From NCBI GenBank assembly GCA_026874595.1, contig CM049308.1:50536624-50600623 (forward strand): 64,000 nucleotides of DNA. The letters run 5' to 3'. Positions 25,401 through 40,400 of this stretch are shown here, in pieces. Position 1 is the first letter of the stretch. Every line of letters begins with the position of its first letter. A program made the translations under genes and the position numbers. This stretch comes from Sipunculus nudus (taxonomy: Eukaryota > Annelida > Sipuncula > Golfingiida > Sipunculidae). The notes under the pieces were generated by a model. The model was given only the letters and a program-made list of their open reading frames with translations. It was not told the origin of the DNA and made no database searches.

Positions 25401-28400
25401 AAGCTCTATATCAAGAAATATACGAGGTATTTAAATGACCTAAAATGGAGAGCAGAGTTTAAATGATTTGAGGTGAAGATAATTTATAACCTTTTTCATT
25501 TCAAAGTGAAACAGGTGCAGGTCTGGTGTATGAAAGAAGACAGGTGTTGACATCATATTTCTTGTTTATTTCTTGATGGAGCCTAAGCAACGGTTTTTTG
25601 CCCCTGGAACTGACTGATTCAGCATCAGCTGGTTGGGTTTGCTGTCTGCCACTGAATGTGGGTACAGCCTGCATAGTCTGTCCAGCTTCCAAATTAAATT
25701 AGCATCACTCTCAGTCTCAATCCCTCAAGGTTGATATCTGGCAGCTCCCCAAAGTAACAGACACTGAACCTGTTTAACCTTATGGAGGTAGATGGGTGTA
25801 CCAGGAAATTTACATCCCCAACAAGTATTTCAGTCCAGAAGTTCTTTGGTCATTGATACAAACAGGAAAAAACCTGTAAAATATTTAAAACTGAAGGTTT
25901 AAGGTACACAAGTAATATACTTTGCTTGTTTAAAATTCACGTTTGTCTGTATTTCTGGCATCTGAGTGCCCTTCCATAGTTTAAAGCATTTTAACATTTT
26001 GAACTGCTGATGTATATGTTTCACCTAATTGTGGCAGCATTATGGCCATGTAGAATTGTGCAGTACTTTGATCATGAAGCAGTTGTACCATCAGATGTAA
26101 TATCCCTTTCTACACAATTGGTTGTCATGACAGACTCCAGTCTATTTTAAATGTTTACTGCTCAGATCCTGTGTCAATTATGTCAGGTTTTGCTTCCTGT
26201 CATGTGAGCCGTGGTCTTCACAGGGATATGGTATTACTCTACAATATTTTTGTTTGGTGTTTATACACTTAAATGAATAAAACACCACAATCCCAAGTGA
26301 AGGAAGAACTCTGTTTTAAACTGCTATTTTGTACATTCTGCAGTTTTAAAGGCTTAAATCATCAGTAACAGATAAATAACAGAATAAAAAATGATTATTA
26401 TCATAATATTAATGCAATATAAATATAATTTTGTATCACAAATTGGATATTCAAATTTACAAATAATATTTTAAAAATGAATGTTGGTTGTAATTCTTTT
26501 GAAGAAAAAAATAAATGAAAGAGAATTTTGGTTAAATATATGATATGTTATCTTTGTAGTACTTTATATATAAAAAATATGATAAAAGATTTAAACTGAG
26601 TTTGACCTTTCATTCTGTGAAGTGTCAGTACATTTGCCTCTTAGTCAGAATTTTCAAGAATTTTGAGAGAAGACTGGTGAATGTTGTAGAGGATTTAGAT
26701 CAGTCCTTCTTTCACTGCAGTCTCTGTCTGACCTTCTTCCTGGTGTTCTGTAGTTCAGCAGTAGCAGCATCAATAACAGTCAGGCTGGTTCAGCAGCTGC
26801 CTGCACTGTATCAGGAAGCTGTCAGTCTGTCTGCTCTCAGTATTGTTTGTCAACAAATCCCATTGATGCTCAGCTCACATGGTTGCTCAGCTTGCTGCTT
26901 CAGTCCTGTTGCAGCATGCAGTTTGACCTCGATATTGGAAATGCAACTAAAATTATCTGTTACACTATGCCAGGCATTAAATTTCTGTTTGCATGCACAG
27001 ATATTCAGGAAATGAACTCAATTTTGAATCAGGAATATTTGTCTTGGAAGAATCTCCAAAGACCATGCAATGGTACAGAGCACTATGGACAAAAGAACCT
27101 TAGAATATTTGATAAATAGTGAATATTGTGATATGCTGATATTTTGGAACTGTTGCATCTGGTCTTATTGTATTCAGGATGTTATATTCATCATGAGTTT
27201 CCTAAAAACACGCAGTTTATGGAAACAGAAGTATTAAACATATCCTGCATTTATAACTTAATTCATATAAAAATATAATTGTTGCTTTTAGTGCATAATA
27301 ATTATTTTCTTAAAATAATATTCACAAGATGAATGTTTTTAGACATACAAGACTTTCTTAATATTTTCACATAAACAAGCAGCATATTTGCTCCTTTTCC
27401 ATTCTCTGACCCCAACTCATTATCTCAGACAGGGGGATTACAGCATTACATTTATTATGGTCTTTATTTCCCTTTTTTACTGTGCCTGCAGCAGTAACTA
27501 CATTCCAAGATGCTGATTGGTACTGCAGGCAGCAGTTAAATTGGACAAAAATGCTGAAAAACAAATTTGCTCAGGCTTAGCTTATTTTCATATGTTTTTT
27601 TTTACGTTTCTTTTCTCTGTTGTTGTCTGACAGGAAATGACCTGGTCCTGTTCTCTTTGTTCAGTTTCTTCAGCCTCACATTTCTTCAGATGAGTGAAAG
27701 TATTTCAAGGTCAGAAAGGTCACATCATATCAGCCATCTGTTGTGTTGGGGTTGGTTTTGGCACATGAGAGGGATTTTGTTAGGGATCAGGGCCAGGTTC
27801 TCCCCCCTGAGGTTTAAACATAAAGACATTTCTGTGTTTAGAAAGATATGGAAGGTAATATGTAATAGTTTGGTATGGTGTCACAATTAAAAGCTGCTGT
27901 ATCATAAATTTCATATTTCAGCCTACAGTGGCTTAAGGAGAGTAATTTGAATATTATAGTTATTGGTGTGGTGGATTATTGCACAATTTATGGTTGTCAT
28001 AAATTCTTAAACAAAGCAGCATAACGTGGTTGTCTGTTTTATATTGAAATTGCAATTCAGCTTGTAGCTTAATGGAGCTTATGTGTTCATAATTGCTAGA
28101 TGTTTTGTCTGTGTTGTAATACAGTTAGGAATTATTGATGGATTTCAATGAGATATTGTGAAAAAATGATCATTTGGGTGGTGAGTACTACAGAAAAGTG
28201 GTGTTGTCCTTGAGTTAAGATTCAGAATGTCTTGTATCTGTTTCTGAAAATATAATTGTGCATACACTGTATCAAAAATATTAATTCTTGTCTCATTGAA
28301 ATTTCATCGAGGGCTTGTGGCAGCAACGAAGAATGCCTGGCTAAGGACTTTGAATAAAGATTTCAGTTATCCCTTGAAATAATGTCAACAGTACTGAGAA

Positions 28401-31400
28401 ATAGTTCTTTTGTTTGAAATGAAAGCTTTATAAATGATTATCTCCACAAAACAAGGTTATTACCAGAATTTGTTGTTTGTCAGCAGAGACTATACTTAGA
28501 AGCTTGTGAGATATTTGGTCCTGCCATCAAAAAGAATCCATTCTGCTTTGCTGTGTATACAGATGCAGATATATAGATTGACTGAAGCTTTGGTAATGTT
28601 TAGGAAGGTCTACTTTATTACTTAAACCTTGGATATCACGGTTTTATGATTGCTATGTTTTTGAGGAGAAACATTCCAGGTCTGCTGAGGTCCGTGATCT
28701 CCTTGTCACTGAGGAGACACATGAGCTCTTAATGTCCTCATTAAGTAGGATATAACACCTCTCAGACCTGTTGAACTCAGCACAGAAGGAAACCAGTCTA
28801 ACAGGTGTAGCCTCCAAACCACAAGGGAAATATAGGAAACCTGAAAAAGTTTATGATCATGTAAAACTGCATGCGATAAATTTTATCTGAATTCTGAACC
28901 TGTGTACATACATTTAGTTCTACAGAAAACACAAATTTCTTAGTAATAGTTGCACTTTGTATGCAAATAAATATTACATGGACAGTATTTGATTGTCTGA
29001 AATTCTTTCAGACATTGATCTGGCAGTAAAGTTTTAGTCATAAAGTTTGCTTATCTCTTTCTAGTATGTTTATTTTGTTATCAATAAAAAAGTTCAGTTA
29101 ATTAATCTTGGTAATTTATTTTTCAGTCAACCTTTTTTTTACAAACCTGACTTAGACTATATATAACTCTTATACCTGTGGGCACATAATGCAAAATATT
29201 CATATGCAACATATTATCATACAGGTCAGATTGTTTGGTTTTTATTAAATTCATGTCAAGAAATAGTGCCACCTGGTTTTGCTAGAGTGCACTGAACAGA
29301 GCACAAATACATCCACAAATGCTGGATGTGTCAATGAAAAACAAATATTGTAATAACGTCACTTTTATTCTGATATAGAACTTGTCTGCAACCTGACTTC
29401 AGAACTCTTTTTTGTTTTGTTTTATGAACAGTTGCTCTGTTATGGTAGTTATGAGTGAGAAATGCCATTTATTAGAAAATTGTAAACCTACCTGGAACTA
29501 CAACTTGGCCATTCTGAATCATTTCTGCTAGGTTCATAATACCCATCAAGTTTGTGAAATTCCATCACATACTTGTCAGTACTGGTGACAGACAAACAAA
29601 CACTAATGGGAACATTGCCTCCTTGGCAGAGGAAACAAAATTGGTTGATTATTTGTAGTAACATATTTAATATCAGGGATAGATTATTGATGGTTAAGAC
29701 ATAGACACCTGCAGACACACTTAATGTTCTGTCCAAGTAGCTAGGTGTGTGCTCTCACTGGCCACATGCTGCCTGCAAGGTGTTTATGGTCTACTTTAGT
29801 GTCATACTGCCAGTATTAAAGAGGTGATTGCTCCATGAGATGCAGTCTTTGGGATAAGCACAGGGGAATTCATGGCATTTAGTGACAAAAATGGAAGACC
29901 TCTTTAGCAAAGTGCATACAGTGAAACCTTCCAATTATGAATGCTGTTTCGCCCTTGATGTTGTACATAATAGAGAGGTGTCTGTATTTGAGAGGTAACC
30001 GGTATCTATCTACTTATCAGGGGAACACCTCAAATGTTCATATTAGAGAAGTGTCTGTATTTGAGAGGTAATAGTTATCTATATACATATCAGGAGAACA
30101 CCTCAAATGTTCAAAATAGAGAGGTGTCTGTAAAAGAGAGGTTACAGGTATCTATTTATTTATCAGGGGAACATAAATTGTTCATAATAGAGAGGTTTCT
30201 GTATTTGAGAGGTTTGAGATACCTGTCTACTAATCAGGGGAACATCCTAGGTGCCCAGAATAGAGAGGTGCCACTAATTAATGGAATGTTTCTCTGTGTA
30301 TTTATGATAAGCTACAATTAAGGTTTCTTTCCCTGTGTATTTATAATTAGCTACAGTTAAGGTTTCATTTATTGTCTGTGCATACAAAACTCAGATAACA
30401 GGGATATCAGTCCATGCTGACTCTTTTCCTCAAAAAATAAAAAAAGAGCTTTTTTTTTCTTGGGTCAGGCACAGGGAGTTGATTTCCATGAAATTGTATG
30501 TGGGTATGTGTGTGTGTGGATTGCGCTGTGAGTCTGACCATCAGAGAATTGGCGCTATATAAATACTATATTATTATTATTATTATTAGCTTATTCAGGA
30601 ATATAAGCCTTCTAGGACACTACATTCAGAAGACTTTTCAGCTCTTTGTTCCTAGATTGCATAATGCATATGGGTGTAGATCATTCACCAGATCTGCACC
30701 AGTCACATGGATTCCCCCCCCCCCTTGCTATCTCAGAATTTCAGCCTCTCTTGCATCTTTCAAGAAGAGCCTGAAAACTTACTTGTTTCAAGACTTGTAA
30801 AGTGCATAGAAATGAATATGATAATTGTGCTCTAGAAATGAACTGTATATACATACATGCATACATATTGCCTGATAATTATAGTGATTCAAATGAAAAA
30901 ATAGAATTTGATCAGAAATGTATCATGTGTGCTCATATACTATGGACGAGATATTTTACTGTGATGATTGCTCTTTTCTTTGTGGCGTGGTGACAATGCA
31001 TGGAGGTGTATTACTACAGAGTTTATCTACAGTGTTAGTATGAGCCTGGAAAAGGAAATGGTCTTTGTTGGTGCCGACTAGGTAAAGCATGAACTAGAAG
31101 CAGACAGGACTGGTGCTCAGCTGTAGCAGCACTCAGGCCAGCACAGACCACCTTCCTTTGTTGCTGTAGCAGATGATGATGACAACATACACCCCACGTG
31201 GAGGATACATGCTGTTAACTGTTGATGGTGCTGGCTGGGAATGAGTCACTCCAGTAAAACCATCTCTCCTCCACATTAACAGCAAGGCCTATCAGCCTAA
31301 TATGTCAGCCCCAGTTCTTGTCTCAGTTTATCTATTGGATGGGTGCATATCAGGTTCATATTAGACCCCAATAAATTATGACCTGGTAAAAGACCTCTGC

Positions 31401-34400
31401 TGCATTATAGAGGCTGCACCAGTTAAAAAGACTGGTGTCCATCTTTATATAGATAATGACTGGTGGTAGAGTATGAGAGCAGACTATTAACCTGGTCACT
31501 TATAAACTGTGAAGAATGAGATGTAGAGTGTTTATTTTTACCTCCCACATAACTAAAATACAGAGAGTTATTACACCTTGTAAACTGATTTGTTTACATC
31601 ATGATCAATTGTCAGATTTTCTTTGCTGCTGCTCCAAAGTTAGGAGACAAAACCAGAGATCCACCAGATCCTTCCTGAGCTGAACCTTGAGACCAGTGTC
31701 AAAGAAACTGGAAAAAAATTCCCACAACATTCCTGTTCCTGTATTTACATTTTAAGCCTGGTCCCTGTTAGACCACCCATGCTGGTGCAGTATCATGGTT
31801 TCCTTGAGCCTTTGATTAGGGGTGCCAGATAGGTTATATTATTAGAAAGGTGTTCCAGTGGAAAACTGTTTTAGAACTCCAACTGTATTTTAATAGAAAA
31901 AAAAATTTGTATTTCATGAATAGTTGTCAGGTTTGTGAAAATTTAGTGTATGATTTTCTTAGTAATGACTCTTCATACACACAAACAAAAGCAACCAAAC
32001 ATGCTTGTGAATGTACCCATATTGTTTACTGAGATAATAATTATGATATTAAAGGAAGGGTCGTCCATAAACAGTGCATAAATCATAACCATTTGACCTA
32101 GAATCTTGATATCCAGAGATGTCCATGAAAAATCTCCTTGGAAGCTTGAAATTAGGTCTCTGTTACCCATATCCTCGAAACTTTGGGGCTTTTATATACC
32201 CCCCAGAATAATTACAAATTTGAAATTAAAGCTCCAGTATCTGGATAAATAATGCATTGATCACCAAGATATTTTCCATGCATATTGATCATGGAGTGTT
32301 TCATCAGTTCCTGTAGACTGGTGGGGCCACCTTATTTTTTTAAATTTTTTACACATTTTTTTCTCTTTTTTTAAGAACTTCAAATGGAATCATATGGCTG
32401 TTTATAGGGGCACAAACTGTAAATGTTTGACCTGGAAACCTCTAACTGTGCATCCAGGGAGTTCCTAGGCAAATCTCCTTGGAAACCTGAATTAAGGTCA
32501 TGGTGACCTTAATTTTGCGAATAACTGGCCGAAAACATGAATTTCCAGCACCCATTGAGTCAGATTGGGTATAAATTGTATCCATTTTGTGTAGAATCTT
32601 AACTTGAATTTAAGGGAGGTCCATATCAAATCTTCTTTGAAACCAGAAGTGAGGTCACTGTGACTGCTATCCTCCGAGCTATGGTGCTTGTAAGTATACC
32701 CCCAGAATAATTTAAAGTTTGATACAAAGCTCCTGTATCTGAATAAATAATGCAGTGATTGCCCTGATATTTTCCATGCGTATTAGTCATGGAGTGTTTC
32801 ATCAGTTCCTGCTGACTGGTGGCGCCACCTTATTTTTTTTTTCAAATTTTTCTTTATTTTTGAGACCTTCAAATGAAGCGGTCTGGCTGTTAATAGGGTA
32901 CAAACCATAACTGTTAGACCTAGAAATTTCTAATTTTAATTTACATCCAGGGAGGTCCGAGGCAGATCTCCCTTGAAACCTAAAATTATGTAATGGTGAC
33001 CTTTATTTTGCGAATTAGGGGAGAAAACATGATTTTTAACCAACTAGTGAGTCAGATGGGGCACAAATTGAATCCATTTGACCTTGAATCCGCATACATG
33101 ACTTTCAGAAAAGTCCATAAAAAATCTCCTTGGAAACCTGAAATAATGTCACTGTGACCTATTTTCTGCAAGCTGTGTGAAAGAACATGATTTTAACACT
33201 CTATAAGTCAGACTGCAACAAATGGTAGCAGCTGGATGTAGAATAAGGTCACTGTAATCTATATCTAAGGTCTTTTGGCAAAATGCATGATGAAACATGG
33301 GAGTCATTTTACCCAGTGGTCAAGGCTCCTTGAATTCAGCTGAGCATCTTGTTTTGTGGATATTTGCGTGACTTACTGAAACTGTTTAATCCTGTGGCAC
33401 ATTTTATTGATCGTGTGTACATGTTTGTGTCTTTCCAGGATGATATGGGATTGATACCCCGAGTCTGTGAGGTACGTACCACCAGATGTACCACTTATAT
33501 ATTGATCACATAATACACAGTCATACCTCATGTATAGTTACTCTTTAAATACGGTCACACCTTCATAACAGTCTCATCATAAATACAGTCACTTTCAAAA
33601 CAGCTATACCTTAAATGCATTCAAACTTTTAATACCTCATACATTTAATACTTTCATTCCTTAATAACAGTCACATCTTAAATACAGTGACACTATGGTT
33701 ACAGTCACATCTTCAATATGGTTACATCTCAATAAATGTCACACCTTAATTAAAGCCAAACATTAAATGCAGCTATACCTTAATTACAGTCATACCTTAA
33801 ATACAGTTAGAACTAGTCAAGTTTTTAATACATAGTCAAATACTTACTCAGATCTTTAATACAATCACTTGTGGAGTATGGTCACATCTTGAAATGAAAA
33901 TTATCTTCAGGTTTTTTGGAAATAAAACAAAAATAATAACATAACCACCACTCTTTGCATCTGCTGCTGATTTGTCAAGACTTGGGAGAAAGGAATTATT
34001 TGAGTCTGCCTTTCAGGATATTTGATAATAATCACGATCTGTGTTTACCTGCACTACTTCTTGGCTGACAACCAGTCTCTATCAGGACTGTGCTGGGCCA
34101 GCTGCTGAGTATGAGAATGCAAAACCAACTGCTGAGACAGCCACACAGGATGCTTAATCAGATTAATAACAATCTGTGTGTGATTGAGGAGGAATGTGAC
34201 ATAAAACCATACCTATCATGCCTGTGGTACAGTTCATGTACATTCAAATGTTATACATGCTATGATATGTTAAATTTAATATAGAATCTTTAAGATAGAT
34301 TTATTAAAAGTTGCATGCATGTTTTTTATCTTAAAAGAAAATGGTGGATAACATTTTAGCTGTTTATGTTTAATCTTATATGTTCCTATATTAATTTGAT

Positions 34401-37400
34401 TCTCTATATATTTCCATAAAGAGAAAACCTGGAATAACCAAACTGAGAACTAGATCTTAGTAAATCATTTCTTTTGATTCACCACAGATGACACTGTATA
34501 TTATTATAACATTATATGTCATCAATGTCAGATTCCTGTGATGTTGCATGGGAGAGTTGCTTCATGAAGGCCTTTCATCAGCTCATTTTCTGTGTTTCTG
34601 TAGGGTTTGTTTGGTAGGATGGATGACGAGGACACCCTGGGTATAGATGACAGGGAGAAGCTGTCCTACAGGATCTCAGTCAGGTATGATAACCTTATAA
34701 ACCAGTACTGTTGACCAGCTCTCTAGTTATGTGTCCTTCATCAAACAAAGATGGATAAGAGGCACATTCAAAGATTTTAGATAGTCAGCTGTCCATCAAA
34801 ATATGATCTCTCCAAAACAGACATTTGACCAGGTTCACAGTCACCTGTGTATCATATGGAATATGATTTCACATTGACCACTACGAATAAATTATTCCTT
34901 TGTCTCATTTATAGTTATTGTAAAAACCATACTAATAAAATGCAGTGTTGGTTCTCAAGTCAAACCTGTCTAAGTCCAAGTAAAAATCCTGGGCTATGCC
35001 AGTCAACACTGTCTGAGTCTTAGTACAAGTCCTGGCTCACACAAGTCAACACTGTCTGAATCCAAGTTCAAGTTCTGGCCCATTCAAGTCAGCACTGTCT
35101 GAGTCTTAGTACAAGTTCTGGCCCACACAAGTCAACACTGTCTGAGTCCAAGTACAAGTCCTGGCCCACACCAGTCAAGTCCAAGTCTTATTCCTTTAGT
35201 TTCAAGTCCACCTTGTTTGAGCCTTTCAGAAATGGATTTCAAGTCTGGACCAGAGTCTGATTATTGTCAATAAAAGACACAAGTTATATACTTATTTCTC
35301 AAGTCCTTACCTCTGAGCCTGAGTAAGGATCTGTGTCAAGAACAGCTAAGTCCAAGTACGAGTCTGTTCCCTGAAAAAGGTGGACTTGGGTCTAGAGTCC
35401 AAATCTTGACTTGAGTCCGGCATTCCTTATTAGAGTTTGCAGGTACAGTATTACTTTTTGTACATTTTGTGTTATGGATTCACTTTAGTCAATTTGATGT
35501 GATTGTGACAGAGGAAAATCCTCTTGGTGCATTCATTTGATCTAGGGTCAAATTAAATTGTTAAATTTATTGAACATGTGATTGCTTATGTGCAACTCGG
35601 AAATGTGTATATTAAAATGAATAACAAACTGTGTAAGACACTGAATTTTGTTCATTCAGGTGCACTTAACTTTAGTTGTGTCAGCTGGCATCTGCACTCA
35701 CCGTTTCTATTCAGTGTGCTGATTTCCTTGCACTCAATCATTTCCATGTGACAGGGGGTTTGTTAGGGAGGGATAGGGTTTGGTGCATTAAGCAGCTCAG
35801 GCATGGAGGTTATACAGCCCCCTGGGGTGCCAGCCCACCCTCCCCTCTGTACCTGTGGATCACTCCCAACCTTCTGTACATAACATCTTGCAATAATAAC
35901 ACCCCAGATAGCCATAAATCATGCCCCTTTGACACCTGACTACAGTCATTGCCTGGACTGCCTTAGTTAGGAACAAACCTCACTACCTACAATAGTTCAC
36001 AGCTGTCACTGGTACTGTTACAGAAATAACAAGGCCCTTCACCACCATGAAACACCAATACAGAGATCTAGAATATTTTAATGAGTGACATTTCCCATGT
36101 TTCACTCAAATACAGTTTCTTGGGAGAGTGGTGATTAGATATCAGAGGTTTTATTTTTGTTGCTAGATATGTTTGCATTTTGTACATGAATTATCTTGTT
36201 TTTTTTTTCAAATAAACACACAAAAGTAATGAAAAAGAAAAAATTTCAAATTTTATTTTAGATGTTGTAATAGAATTACCCTGTCATTTTGCTTTCAGTC
36301 TTTTTAATTCTGTAGCCTTATTTCAATTTTTCAACAATCCATTGTCTTATATTTCTCTGGTTGCAGAGGGCAGTGTAAAATTCCAATCATTCAGTTTTGA
36401 TGCATTACCATATTATTGCCAAATGTTTGAATTTAAACACTTGTACCTTTAATACAGTCATACCTTAAATTACAGTCATACATTTACAGTCTCGCCTTTA
36501 CTATGGTCAGAAATTAATTACATCAGACTTAACTTTAATATTTGTTCAGGATATGCTTTGAAAGTTTCTCTTGAAACTTTTTTTTTGTTTATTATGTTCT
36601 TCAGTTTCTTTGAGATATACAATGAACGTGTGCGTGATCTCCTGCGATCTCCATTGTCAAGACAATCAGAAAAATACACGCTCAAAGTCCGGGAACATCC
36701 CAAGGAGGGACCCTATGTACAAGGTAAGATTGTATGAGGTGAGATAATCCTATAAATTGTGTATTTTTGAGTCTCAGCTTTTTGTTTAATATAACATGCA
36801 CCTCTTTAAAAAAAGTCTGTTCCTCTTGTAGCTTGAATAGCACAACTTTGTCTTTTGATTAAGGGACATAGAGAACCAGATGTATGGGATAAATAAATGA
36901 TTTCAGTTAGGAGCATCTTCTTTGAATCATTCTCTCAGAATCATGTCACCATAGGCAACGCAGTTCTGAATTTTATGATCAAGACTGATATTCCTAGAAA
37001 TTTGGATATCAGAATAATATTGTCATTTTGCTGCACTCTGTATAGTTAATACTTAATTTTGTGTAAGGGTGCAGTGAAGGTTTCAATTGTTGTGATATCT
37101 GTGCAATTACATGGCCACTAAACAGAGTGAATAGCAGGACTAGCTACCCATGCTGGGACATTAACCTGTGACTGTCAGCAGGAGATTTGTATAATAACGT
37201 GATCGCTTACTGGGATATTCTATATCAAAACCAAGGACAGAGGATCACTACATGTTGCCTGGATTTATAGCTGCAGTATTGGTAGCTGCTAACATATAAC
37301 TTAAATATACTAACTAGGACAGCAGAGACCCTCATAGAAAATATCTTTTTATGGTTAAGATAGTGTGTTATGGGTAAAAGGACTTGAGAGATGCACAATA

Positions 37401-40400
37401 AAAATTTAATTAATTTTTCTTGTGATGTATATTCCTTAATTGAGAGACTTAATTTGAATGAATGTGGTGTTCTTTTCAGATCTTTCTCAGCATTTGGTGC
37501 GGGACCACCAGAATGTGCTCAAGTTCATCAACAGGGGTAATGAGAGCAGGTGAGTACAACTATCACACTCACACAATGTTATCTTACCTCTGTAGATGGG
37601 TGAGTGTGACCACAATGCCCTGGTGTTAAAAACTACATGGACACTATAGGAATGTTTTGAGCATTAGATGAATGGAATGGATTATAGTTAACTTTGTTCT
37701 TATTTATTTGTTACTGTAGCACCAATTTATTTTAAATTTGCTAAAGATGAAATATACTTTGTGAACAAACTACGTTGAAGCTGTGCATTTTCATTTTTTT
37801 TCTGAGCAAAAATATAAGGATATATCTGACTGCAGACAGGACAATGTAGCTGTCATTACATAAGTCATACAATTACAGGATATAACAGACATTATGTTTG
37901 ATCATTTGATTATAATTTGATTGTTCTTATAATTAGTTCCAGACAGTATGAGGGAGGACTACTAAAATGGTCTTATTCATTCCTCTAGGCCTTTGTCCTG
38001 TATTTTAATACGGCAGTTTTTTTTCCCCAGACTCAGAGACTCCATGAAAAGGAAATGATTCTGTGTCATTAGTATGTTTTAAAAGAATATCTACAGAATA
38101 TGGAGTATGTCTAATGTAGCAACTTGGACCAACCATATCTGCAATATGACTAGTATGAACATAATAAAATGCATCCATTTCTCATTACATATGTATCAGC
38201 TTATCAGATGTCAGTGGCATGAGGACAGTCAGTGTCTGCACAGGCTCAGTCTGGTATACTTATACATGTCTGAGTGACCTGTGCTGTAATAAAACTACAC
38301 TGAATGACCACTCCATGCTTACCAGGGAGCCACATGATACAACCACACACAGACATCTCTAACAGTGTCCACATCATAAACCACATGTGGTTGACAGAAA
38401 TTCATCCAGTACTTATAGATCCTGTCTTACATTTCAAGATCCTTAATATTTTATACATTACATATACAGGACTATTCTGTCAGTTTTGCTAAATTATTGA
38501 TTGATAAAAAATATCAAGATTACCTTGTCAGAGTCAGTGTGTTGAAGTAGACATTAGACCACGTGAAAGTTACAGTGTCTTTAATCAGACATTAAACCAT
38601 GTAAAAGTTGCATCATGTTCAATAAGACATTAAACCACATGAAAGGTACAGTGTTTTTAATCAGACATTAGACCATTGGGAAAGTTATAGTGTGTTTAAG
38701 CAGACATCAAGGAAGAAGGGAAGATTCTGTGTATTGAATTCAAAGGTAGACTAGAAGAAAGTTTGTTATTGAAAGAGACCAGGAGACTTGTCAGATGTTA
38801 TGTTTTAATTAATATGTCTGCCTTATTTCCAGAACAACAGCAGCCACACACATGCATGAGACCAGTAGCAGAAGTCACGCAATTTTCACAATCAGATTCA
38901 CACAGGTAAGTGTGCATTCAGTGTAATGGTCAGTACTTATAGTATATCTGTATCACTCATTGAAGGGTCAAGGATGGCGACATGCATGTACATACACCAA
39001 AGGTTTATAACCTGTTACAGTTTAAACCAGCTTAACTCTACTCAGGTGTCGCTCATGTTTTTCATGTCATTGTGAGGAGGTGATTGTGAACAAAATATAC
39101 AACTATAGATATATAGAACAGTTTTATATGGCTTCATTACGGCTAAACAACTAAACTCTTGAATCCTTCAGATATATGATTTAGTGAGGATTTGATGGCC
39201 TTAACAAAGAAAAAAACTGGAGTGTTTGTAGAACTTTTTCCATGATACATAATGAGCACTTGATTCTCGTAAAGGGAAGAAAAACATCAATTGGCCTGAA
39301 CAACCAACTGAAAATCTGTATAACACCTGTATACATATGGGTGTATTTAAGAGTATTTATAATTTAGGTTATTTGTATTGTATTTAACAGCTCACCTGTG
39401 TGACCTTTTGTTCTCTACATTTTCCCCTTATCAGGTAGCATATTTGCTTAGCCAGGTATTTAGTAAATGATCAACACCATTTGGCTAAATCATGTACAGA
39501 TATATTGAAAAGAAGAATAAACATAAAACAATTTTTTTTGTTCGTATTGAGGATGATTTCAACTTAAGGTGAATGATTTATGAATGTAAGGCCAAAAAAA
39601 AAAGAAGGTATGGTTTTAAGGCACTGCCCGTGTCAATTTACAGGTGATACAGTGGTCTCGGTGACCATCAGAAATTTTTATTTTGAATTTCATCTTTCAA
39701 GAAGATAATACAATTTTGATAAGATTTCCTTTGTTATATAGTGCTTTTACCTGTTTAGCAATAAAACTTCTGTTATTATCATGCTTTTCCCTGATCATAT
39801 GACATTTTTATTGAAACATAAAAAAATAAGGTAAAACAAAAATTGCCCGCCCACATTGATTTTTTGAAAAAAAAAGTGCCTGAGAACCATCCCTTTTTTT
39901 TGCCTAAATTTAACTCTTTTTTTATAAATGAAAAGAGAAATATTACCACACTATTGAGTAAATGACCACAGATTTGATCAGGTCAGTGGGCGTGCTTGTG
40001 AAATAAAGTAAACAGGTGTAACATGCCTGTCCCATCCACACCTGTAAACACTTAACAGACGACCATGTTCAAGTGGATACATACACAGTACAGGATCTTA
40101 TTGGCTCACCGGTTCCACTAATACTGAGTAGCTTACAAGTTTTTTGGTCATCGAGACCAATGTCTTAAACCCACAGGAATGTAACATTAACAATGTTTTA
40201 TTGGCTCAGTATAGGAGCCCTTGATTTACACCTGTGGGTCATTAGGTACGGCTTTACCTGTAATTTCATTAAGTGTACAGTGATAGATACAGCAATCCTG
40301 GCACCAAACCTGACAAGTCAATATGTAGTCTATAAGCTACACACTTACAAATGTGTATGCACCCTTATTTACATACAGCTTTTTTGGTTCTCTGCAGAGC

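Larger units (their letters stand above)
22411..33438 (+). other. 11,028-bp intron between P-loop exon and microexon
   Basis: Bounded by gtaagatc and ctttccag. It contains the minus-strand coding-like segment near 24340-24715, a poly-C tract, a 73-bp tandem repeat, a LINE remnant and a roughly 500-bp tandem duplication, described separately. Open frames at 26602-27015 (137 codons) and 27567-27890 have no family motif; I regard them as chance. Confidence 0.9.

Noticed and set aside
26602-27015. 137-codon plus-strand open frame
   Set aside because: No domain or motif, hydrophobic and Cys/Ser-rich composition typical of random translation, and location inside the 11 kb intron.
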